Shown: positions 58,471-64,000 of the stretch, piece by piece
How positions within the stretch are numbered: position 1 is the first letter of the stretch
Layout: every line of letters begins with the position of its first letter
Assembly (NCBI RefSeq): GCF_012396125.1
Contig: NZ_JAAXOX010000014.1
Location: forward strand, 1-64,000
DNA: 64,000 nt
Reading direction: 5' to 3'
Source: Cellulomonas denverensis
GTDB lineage: Bacteria; Actinomycetota; Actinomycetes; Actinomycetales; Cellulomonadaceae
Translations under genes and position numbers: made by a program
The notes under the pieces: model-generated
What the model was told of the DNA's origin: nothing
Databases searched by the model: none
The model's input: the letters and a program-made list of their open reading frames with translations, nothing else

Positions 58471-59385
58471 TCAGGCGCTGTAGGGCTCGATGACGGTCTT
58501 GCCGGTGGTGTGGCCAGTCTCGACTGCGACGATGGCCTCGCCGGCTTGTTCGAGGGGGTAGCGGGCGGTGACGTGGGGGTCGACGAGGCCGTACTCGATG
58601 ACCCCGGTGATCTTGGCCATGGCCTCGCTGGTGCGCTCGAGGGCGGAGCCGCCGATCTCGGTGGCCGTCGCGGGGTCGGCGGCGGAGATGATGCGCGAGG
58701 GGCTGGTGGCCAGTGCGGCGACCTGGCGCAGGGCATCCCCGCCGACCAGGTCGACGATAAGGTCCAATCCCTCGGGGGCGACCTCGCGCACACGGTCGGC
58801 CACGCCCTTCCCGGAGGGGACGAAGGTGGCCCCGGTGGACTCGACGATTTGGCGCTTGGTCTCCGAGGCGATGCCGATGACGGTGAACTGGTGGACCCGG
58901 CCGATCTGGGCGGCCATGAGCCCGACGCCGCCGCCGGCGCCGAGGATCAGGAGCGTCTGGCCGGCTTCGAGCTCGATCTGGTGGGTGGCGTCGTAGGCGG
59001 TGGCTGCTGCGACGGGGATGGTGGCGGCGTCGGCGAAGGAGATCTCCTCGGGCTTGGCCACCGCCTCGGTGGCCCGCACGATGGTGTCCTGGGCAAAGGC
59101 CCCGTATCCGGGGGCGACCGGACCGAGGATCGCATCGCCCACCGCGAAGCCTTCCACGCCGTCGCCGATGGTGGTGACGACGCCGGCGACCTCCTGACCC
59201 ATGGGGGCCGGCAGCGGTAGGTCGGTGCCCAGAGCTCCGGAGCGGATCTTGTGGTCGATTGGGTTGACGCCGGCGGCGCGGACCTTGACCGCCAGCTCGC
59301 CCGGGCCCGGCGGGGGGGCCGGGCGGTCGACCAGCTGCTGGTTCTCCGGGCCACCGAAGTCATTGAATACGTACACCTTGGACAT
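58471..59385 (-). CDS. NADP-dependent quinone-type oxidoreductase (zinc-less MDR)
   Basis: 304 aa from ATG 59383-59385. N-terminal GroES-like fold (VKVRAAGVNPIDHKIRSGAL is the MDR signature), then Rossmann domain with LLILGAGGGVGLMAAQIG as the dinucleotide loop. No zinc ligands, so a quinone-oxidoreductase or enoyl-reductase-like member. Cytosolic; probably detoxifies quinones or aldehydes. It follows the cupin gene at 59477 on the same strand, 91 bp away. Start is well fixed by similarity; the substrate is unknown. Confidence 0.88.
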   Translation of the reverse strand: MSKVYVFNDFGGPENQQLVDRPAPPPGPGELAVKVRAAGVNPIDHKIRSGALGTDLPLPAPMGQEVAGVVTTIGDGVEGFAVGDAILGPVAPGYGAFAQDTIVRATEAVAKPEEISFADAATIPVAAATAYDATHQIELEAGQTLLILGAGGGVGLMAAQIGRVHQFTVIGIASETKRQIVESTGATFVPSGKGVADRVREVAPEGLDLIVDLVGGDALRQVAALATSPSRIISAADPATATEIGGSALERTSEAMAKITGVIEYGLVDPHVTARYPLEQAGEAIVAVETGHTTGKTVIEPYSA

Positions 59386-59476
59386 GGGGTTGCTTCTTCC
59401 TTCTTGTTGGTCGCTGAACGAGCCGAGTGTGGTCCCTGACCTGGCCGGCCGCTTCAGCCGGTGGTTGGTGTGCTCG

Positions 59477-59905
59477 TCAGGCGGTGGGGGGCTCGTCCTG
59501 CCCGGCTGCCTCGGCGGCGTCGGCCTCGTTCTTGGTCGGGTAGGCACCGTCGGCGGCGTGCTCGGGCGGGGCATAAACGGTGTAGAGCACGAGTGGCTCA
59601 GCACCGGTGTTGCGGAAGTTGTGCCGGGTGCCGGCTGGGATGGCGCACTGGTCACCGGCCTCGATCGGGTGGGTATGGCCGTTGAGGTCTGCCTGACCGG
59701 TTCCGCTGATGAAGGTGAGGATCTGGTCGGTGTTCTGGTGGACCTCATCACCGATCTCACTACCCGGGGGAATGGTCATGATGACGATCTGGGCGTGCTG
59801 ACCGGTCCATAGCACCCGGCGGAAGTCGGGGTTGTCCTGGGCGACGTCGGCGATGGTGAAGTGCTCGATGTTGCCTTCGATGGTGAAGTGTTCTTCGGTG
59901 CTCAC
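59477..59905 (-). CDS. Cupin domain protein
   Basis: 142 aa. Single cupin barrel with motif 1 PGSEIGDEVHQNTDQILTFISG and motif 2 GDQCAIPAGTRHNFRNTG, which give the metal ligands H, Q/E and H. Acidic tail. Small cupins bind Mn, Fe or Zn and act as isomerases, dioxygenases or sensors. It lies between the P-type ATPase (59988) and the oxidoreductase; the three genes run the same way with short gaps and may be one unit. Reaction unknown. Confidence 0.85.
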   Translation of the reverse strand: MSTEEHFTIEGNIEHFTIADVAQDNPDFRRVLWTGQHAQIVIMTIPPGSEIGDEVHQNTDQILTFISGTGQADLNGHTHPIEAGDQCAIPAGTRHNFRNTGAEPLVLYTVYAPPEHAADGAYPTKNEADAAEAAGQDEPPTA

Positions 59906-59987
59906 CTGGTGTTTCCTCCTGAGGTAGTGCTGATTTCCAGCGGCGGGCCGGGACGGCTGGCGTTGAGGTGTCCTGGTCCGGTGCTGC

Positions 59988-61928
59988 TTACGGGCGGCGG
60001 GCCATTGCCTGTGCCTCGGTGGTGGTGCTCTGCGCCGGCGCTGTCGCCACGGCGCTGGTGGTGTCCTGGTGGCGGCGCAGCAGGCGCATGGCGTTGATAA
60101 TGACGACCAGGACCGAAGCTTCGTGGACGAGCATCCCGATGGCCATAGTCACCCCGCCCAGGAGGACGCCGGCCAGCAGGGCGGCCACGGTGACCAGGGC
60201 GATGGTGATGTTCTGGCGCATGTTGTTCACGGTGCGCCGGGCCAGGCCGACGGCCTCGGGGAGCTTGAGCAGGTTGTCGCCCATGAGGGCGATGTCCGCA
60301 GTCTCCACGGCGACGGCAGAGCCGGCGGCGCCCATGGCCACGCCGATGTTGGCCGTTGCCAGGGCGGGGGCGTCGTTGACGCCGTCGCCGACCATGGCCA
60401 CCACGTGACCTTGACGCTGCAGGTCCGCGACCGCGTCGAGCTTGTCCTCGGGCAGCAGGCCGGCGCGGACCTCATCGACCCCGGTCGCCGCACCAACTGC
60501 CTTCGCCACCAGCGGGGCGTCACCGGTGAGCATGACCACCTTCTTCACCCCGGCGTCGTGCAGACGGGCGACCATCTGCGCCGCGTCGGGACGGACCTCA
60601 TCAGCCACCGCGACCACACCAGCCACCGCATCCTCCACGGCCACGATCATCGCCGTCCTGCCCGCTGCGGCGAGCTCCTCAGCGGCCTGCCCGGCGCCAA
60701 CAGTGTCCGCGACGCCGTACTGCTCCAGCAGCGCCACGTTGCCGATGAGGACCCGGCGCCCGCCGATGGTGGCAGTGATGCCCTTGCCAGGCACGGGCTC
60801 GGTGACCTCGGGCAGCCCCGACGTGGCCAGCCCCTCCGCGGCTGCTGCCTCCAGGATGGGTCGGGCGAGCGGGTGCTCGGAGCCGGCCTCGGCCCGGGCT
60901 GCCCAGGTCAGCACCTGGGCGCGATCCATGGCTGGGGCCAGGACGACGACGTCGGTCAGGTGCGGGCGGCCCTTGGTCAGGGTGCCGGTCTTGTCCACCG
61001 CGACGGCGGTGATCTTGCCGGAGGTCTCCAGGTACTCCCCACCCTTGATGAGGATGCCGTCCTTGGCGGCCCGGCCGATGCCGGCGACGATGGAGACCGG
61101 GATGGAGATGACCAGCGCGCCGGGGCAGCCGATGACCAGCAGGGTCAGCCCGAGCACGACGTCACCGGTGATGAGTCCGACCACGAGGGCCAGGACCATG
61201 ATGGCCGGGGTGTACCAGGCGGAGAACCGGTCCATGAACTGGGCGGTCTTGGCCTTGGCGTCCTGGGCGTCTTCGACGCGGTGGATGATGCGGGCCAGCG
61301 TGGTGTCGGCGCCGATGCCGGTGGCGAGCACCTGGAGGAACCCACCCTTGGCGACGGTTCCGGCGAAGACGTGGTCGCCCTTGGACTTCTCCACGGGGAT
61401 GGACTCCCCGGTGATGGAGGCCTCGTCCAGGGCGCCGGTGCCGGCCACGACCTCGCCGTCCACCGGGACCTTAGCGCCGTTCTTGACCAGGACGATCTCG
61501 CCCATGGCCACGCTCGCAGCGGGCACCTCCACCTGCACGCCGTCGCGCATGACCACGGCCACGTCTGGGGCCACGGCCACCAGCTCGGCCAGTGCCGAGC
61601 GGGTCTTGTTCAGCGTTGCGGACTCCAGGGCGTGCCCGATGGCGAAGAGGAAGGTCACCGCGGCGGCCTCCCAGTACTCCCCGATGATCACCGCGCCGAT
61701 CGCGGCCACCGAGACCAGCAGGTCGATGCCGATGACCCGGGCCATGAGCGCCCGGGCTGCCTTGGTCACGATCGGGGTACCCGCGACCACGGCGGCGGCC
61801 ACCATGAAGGCGTTGCTCCACGCATCGGAACCGAGGCCGCGGGCCACGAAGAACGAGATGAGGATCAGCGCCCCGGAGACCACTGGGATCGCCCACCTGC
61901 CGTACCACCACTGCTGCAGCTTGTTCAT
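59988..61928 (-). CDS. P1B-type heavy-metal ATPase with CPG motif
   Basis: 646 aa from ATG 61926-61928, after AGGAAGG. No N-terminal HMA domain. TGES at 173-176, membrane motif IGCPGAL (CPG at 268-270), DKTGT at 312-316, GDGVND, and a last membrane helix with HEASVLVVIINAMRLL. Known groups have CPC, SPC, TPC or CPH at the metal site; CPG removes the second Cys of the Zn/Cd/Pb exporters (ZntA/CadA) that it resembles elsewhere. Metal therefore unclear. Two HMA proteins at 62865 and 63133 could supply metal. Its promoter matches that of the second one. Confidence 0.88.
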   Translation of the reverse strand: MNKLQQWWYGRWAIPVVSGALILISFFVARGLGSDAWSNAFMVAAAVVAGTPIVTKAARALMARVIGIDLLVSVAAIGAVIIGEYWEAAAVTFLFAIGHALESATLNKTRSALAELVAVAPDVAVVMRDGVQVEVPAASVAMGEIVLVKNGAKVPVDGEVVAGTGALDEASITGESIPVEKSKGDHVFAGTVAKGGFLQVLATGIGADTTLARIIHRVEDAQDAKAKTAQFMDRFSAWYTPAIMVLALVVGLITGDVVLGLTLLVIGCPGALVISIPVSIVAGIGRAAKDGILIKGGEYLETSGKITAVAVDKTGTLTKGRPHLTDVVVLAPAMDRAQVLTWAARAEAGSEHPLARPILEAAAAEGLATSGLPEVTEPVPGKGITATIGGRRVLIGNVALLEQYGVADTVGAGQAAEELAAAGRTAMIVAVEDAVAGVVAVADEVRPDAAQMVARLHDAGVKKVVMLTGDAPLVAKAVGAATGVDEVRAGLLPEDKLDAVADLQRQGHVVAMVGDGVNDAPALATANIGVAMGAAGSAVAVETADIALMGDNLLKLPEAVGLARRTVNNMRQNITIALVTVAALLAGVLLGGVTMAIGMLVHEASVLVVIINAMRLLRRHQDTTSAVATAPAQSTTTEAQAMARRP

Positions 61929-62009
61929 AGCTGTTCGACCTTCCTGTAGCTGTCCAACCCCAGTTCGGGGTGCTGACAACGACGTTATGAAGATCGGCAC
62001 CGGGCAACC

Positions 62010-62023
62010 ATGACCGGCGTCAA
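62010..62023. promoter_or_regulatory. Fnr/Crp-like box upstream of the CPG ATPase
   Basis: Minus strand TTGAC-GCCG-GTCAT, 82 bp before the start codon. A nearly identical box lies 83 bp before the HMA gene (63455-63468). Both are followed by the shared segment GGTGCTGAC-ACGACGTTA (plus strand) that should contain the -10 and start site. Confidence 0.55.
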
Positions 62024-62243
62024 TCAACCGCACACCCATCCGTGCACCGCCGCCGGGGCTGCTCTAGCGTGCTGGCGCAATGAAGAGCGTCACCGCCGAG
62101 TTGATCGGCGGTGACGCTTAGCTGGTCCGGCTCAGAATGCGGCCGGACGAGCCACGTAGCCTCGGCCCGCGGGCGTCCATGACCACACCCCAGTCCGCGG
62201 GGCCCGTGGGGCCGGGTGTCACGCGCATGGCGGGACGGCCCCG
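62024..62243. other. Intergenic region with a weak hairpin
   Basis: Holds GTCACCGCCGAGTTGATCGGCGGTGAC (about 62090-62116), a 10-bp inverted repeat likely to be the terminator of the 139-aa gene at 62244 on the minus strand. No gene seen. Confidence 0.5.
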
Positions 62244-62663
62244 TCAGTTTCGCCTGGTTGCCAGTTCCTCCACCATCAGGCCCAGACCGCTACCGAGCAT
62301 GAAGACGTCCCGAGCGATCCCCATGCCAGCCGGCGCTGGACGGATTCCGTCATCACGGGTGAACCCTGGCGTCTTGAGGTACACGGCCATCAATGCGGCC
62401 GAGAATCCACTTAGGCCGGCCGCGGCCACCCGGGTGGGTACCATCGGGGCTAGTAGCGCCGTGCCCAGAGCGATCTCGAAGGTCGACAACGCCTTCCCGA
62501 AGCGGACCGGGTCCATCTTCTTCAAGAACGGGAACGCGTTGGCGGCCTGGTCCCGCAGCCCCGTTGCCCCGTCGACGTGCAATGACCGCTTAGTGATTCC
62601 GGTGTTCAATATGAAGGCCCCGCTCGCCAGGCGCGGCGGGACATGGTGAAGCTTGACGCTCAT
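62244..62663 (-). CDS. DoxX-like small membrane protein
   Basis: 139 aa. Three or four hydrophobic helices (FEIALGTALLAPMVPTRVAAAGLSGFSAALMAVY, VFMLGSGLGLMVEEL) with the DoxX-like PGFTRDDGIRPA loop. N-terminus (LHHVPPRLASGAFILNTGITKR) conserved in actinobacterial members. DoxX-type proteins sit in redox or thiol-stress membrane complexes. It stands between the HMA genes and the ATPase. Family likeness moderate. Confidence 0.7.
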   Translation of the reverse strand: MSVKLHHVPPRLASGAFILNTGITKRSLHVDGATGLRDQAANAFPFLKKMDPVRFGKALSTFEIALGTALLAPMVPTRVAAAGLSGFSAALMAVYLKTPGFTRDDGIRPAPAGMGIARDVFMLGSGLGLMVEELATRRN

Positions 62664-62864
62664 AGCAATCTCTCCTGAGTTCTTGGGACGTGGGTCTACC
62701 AGCGGTTCACACGTGAGAATGCAGCGGGCAGGCTTCCGCTGATCATTGACGGGCCCGGCGGCCCGGTGCGGCCCTGATGGGTGGCGGGATGACGCCCGGG
62801 CAGTGCGCTCGCGCTTGGTCTGGGCACCGGTCGACGTCCCTGGTCGCCCTAGTGGAGGCGGGTC

Positions 62865-63106
62865 CTAGCTGTCCTCCGAGATAACGCTTGCGGTAACGCC
62901 GGCACCGCCGACGGTCACCAGGATGTCCTCGACGTCCAAGCGTCGGGGGTCGTAGTCGACGTCAACCCGGTGCGAGTGCAGATCGATGTGCACGGCCTGC
63001 ACCCCGGAAGACGCTTCAGGTGCCGGTTGATGTCGGTGGCGCACGAGGGGCAGAAAAAATCGCCCAGGCGCAGCTGCAGGTGCGCCGCCTGTGCCATGAC
63101 GCTCAC
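62865..63106 (-). pseudogene. HMA-domain metallochaperone gene with a frameshift
   Basis: From GTG 63104-63106 (after GGAGAAGG) it reads MAQAAHLQLRLGDFFCPSCATDINRHLKRLPG with the metal site CPSC. The remainder (VQAVHIDLHSHRVDVDYDP, then DVEDILVTVGGAGVTASV) is in the next frame and ends with TAG at 62865. One G missing from the run near 63000-63003 explains it. Joined, it is an 80-aa CopZ/HMA-type chaperone like the gene at 63133. Mutation or homopolymer sequencing error. Confidence 0.75.
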
Positions 63107-63132
63107 TGTCCTTCTCCTTGGCGCGGCGGGCG

Positions 63133-63372
63133 TCAGAACGCGGCAGGCTTGGCGACGTACCCGGCCCTGCCCACAGCGGCGATCAGGTCCTCGACGCTGG
63201 CCTTGGCCGGGTCGTGGTCGACCTCGATGCGTGCCGAGGCGAACTGGACCTTCACGGCGCTGACGCCGTCCAGGCGTCCGACACGCTTCTCGATCTTCGC
63301 CACGCAGGAGGGGCAGGAGAAGCCTTCGGCGCGCAGGGTCGTGTGGGTGGTGGCGGGAGCGGTGGTGCTCAT
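63133..63372 (-). CDS. HMA-domain heavy-metal chaperone
   Basis: 79 aa from ATG 63370-63372. Ferredoxin-like HMA fold with LRAEGFSCPSCVAKIEKRV, the CPSC metal-binding pair, and the usual VKVQFASARIEVDHDP and YVAK ending. It binds Cu+, Zn2+ or Cd2+ and hands it to an ATPase, plausibly the CPG one at 59988, whose promoter is almost the same. First gene of the minus-strand pair with the frameshifted copy. The Fnr-like box lies 83 bp upstream. Confidence 0.88.
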   Translation of the reverse strand: MSTTAPATTHTTLRAEGFSCPSCVAKIEKRVGRLDGVSAVKVQFASARIEVDHDPAKASVEDLIAAVGRAGYVAKPAAF

Positions 63373-63454
63373 GGTGTGTTCCTTCCTTCTCTGACGAGGT
63401 CTCACCCTTCTTGGGTGCTGACTACGACGTTACGAGCGGGCCAGGAACCGAACC

Positions 63455-63468
63455 ATGACGTGCATCAA
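63455..63468. promoter_or_regulatory. Fnr/Crp-like box upstream of the HMA gene
   Basis: Minus strand TTGAT-GCAC-GTCAT, close to the Fnr consensus TTGAT-N4-ATCAA, 83 bp before the HMA start. Partner of the box at 62010. The Crp/Fnr gene ending at 63503 is immediately upstream. Confidence 0.55.
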
Positions 63469-63502
63469 TCAACCGCAGCAGACGTGAGAGAGTCCTCGCC
63501 CC

Positions 63503-64000
63503 TCAGGCACTGGCGGCCACGGTGGCGAGCAGACGGTCGCCGTCCAGGATGGCGGTCCATCTGCGGCCGGAGTCGATGATGCCGTCCTTGCGGAGCTGGC
63601 TCATTACCCGGGAGACGGACTCCGGTGTCGAGCCGGTCATGCCGGCCAGGTCAGTGCGAGACAGCGGCAACTGGATCAATGTGGCACCGGAGGAGCTGTC
63701 CTGGCCGAACTTCTCGGCTAGGCGCAACAGCGTGGTCGCTACCCGCTGGGCGACGGTGGCGGTGGATTGCGCGGTGACGTCCGCACGCGCTTGCGCTAGC
63801 AGCGCGGTGACGTCGTCCACCACCCGTAGGGCGACCTCGGGGTGTTGCGTCATGACATCGCGGAAAGCGCGTGTGTCGATGCGTAACGCGCAGGTGGTGG
63901 TCAGGGCGCGAACGGTTTCGGGGTAGGTGGGCTGGCCCAGGGTGTGCATGCCTCCGAAGAGGTCGCCAGGGGCCAGGAGATCGACGACGACGTCCTGGCC
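63503..64000 (-). CDS. Crp/Fnr-family regulator (5' end outside the window)
   Basis: The open frame runs off the window end (codons before ATG 63947 read GQDVVVDLLAPGDLFGG, a cyclic-nucleotide-binding-type beta roll). Then follows the dimer helix (VALRVVDDVTALLAQARADV) and a C-terminal HTH (LSRTDLAGMTGSTPESVSRVMSQLRKDGII), the Crp/Fnr signature with recognition residues E and SR that read TTGA/TGTGA half-sites. It stands next to the two boxes at 63455 and 62010, which makes it their likely activator. Effector not visible: no Cys cluster in the part seen. Confidence 0.88.
   Translation of the reverse strand, partial: GQDVVVDLLAPGDLFGGMHTLGQPTYPETVRALTTTCALRIDTRAFRDVMTQHPEVALRVVDDVTALLAQARADVTAQSTATVAQRVATTLLRLAEKFGQDSSSGATLIQLPLSRTDLAGMTGSTPESVSRVMSQLRKDGIIDSGRRWTAILDGDRLLATVAASA

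Noticed and set aside
57984..58793. 269-codon minus-strand frame across the tni/oxidoreductase junction
   Set aside because: Chimeric reading across the tniB end, the remnant and the oxidoreductase; no domain and no continuous homology pattern.

Overview
The window is very G+C-rich and reads as the backbone of a conjugative plasmid, or a plasmid-like integrative element, of an actinobacterium. Micrococcales such as Cellulomonas or Cellulosimicrobium relatives are plausible, but this is an inference from composition and gene families only. Pointers are an SCO6880-type type IV secretion operon, a CmtR/CadD pair, a class E-like (LAxTG) sorting signal, a LexA box of the actinobacterial TCGAAC-N4-GTTCGA type and many GTG starts. 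No rRNA, tRNA or CRISPR array was seen.

Layout. 1-6.6 kb: accessory plasmid genes on the minus strand (ArdC-like antirestriction protein, an unknown protein, a ParB-like protein). Each is preceded by a copy of the same long structured leader. Then come small genes around a perfect palindrome carrying mirror-image divergent promoters, and a LexA box. 6.6-14.6 kb: metal homeostasis. A CBS/MgtE-N protein lies downstream of an Nramp-related transporter that has a proline-rich leader ORF. Next are an ArsR sensor, a P1B-5 ATPase fused to hemerythrin, and a DtxR regulator. 14.9-20.8 kb: replication and partition (RHH protein, ParA, a 9-bp iteron array, an AEP-primase-like Rep). 20.9-43.9 kb: two HTH regulators, then one long plus-strand stretch. 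It encodes a coiled-coil membrane protein, a 1,221-residue sortase-type adhesin, a SipW signal peptidase with SipW-type exported proteins, and a compact T4SS operon (M23/lysozyme-like enzyme, VirB2-, VirB6-, SCO6880-, VirB4- and VirD4-like proteins, DUF4913). Many genes overlap by 4 nt (ATGA/GTGA). No relaxase is visible.

44-64 kb: a mosaic of metal-resistance modules and mobile elements. It holds a copper set (CopB ATPase with a CsoR-like operator, DUF305 proteins, a Cys-rich copper-storage-like protein), two IS3-family elements, cadmium (cmtR-cadD) and mercury (merR-merA) modules, and a Tn5053-like tni set whose transposase is frameshifted. After that come an oxidoreductase-cupin pair, a P1B ATPase with an unusual CPG motif, HMA-domain proteins (one frameshifted) and a Crp/Fnr regulator cut by the window end.

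How the parts fit: Rep/ParA/RHH maintain the replicon, the T4SS transfers it, ArdC and the SOS-linked gene fit entry into new hosts, and the surface cluster could help cell contact. The metal modules look like cargo added by transposition. Short shared promoter motifs link several of them: a GATGAAG direct repeat near three copper-region genes, and an Fnr-like box at the same distance from two metal genes.
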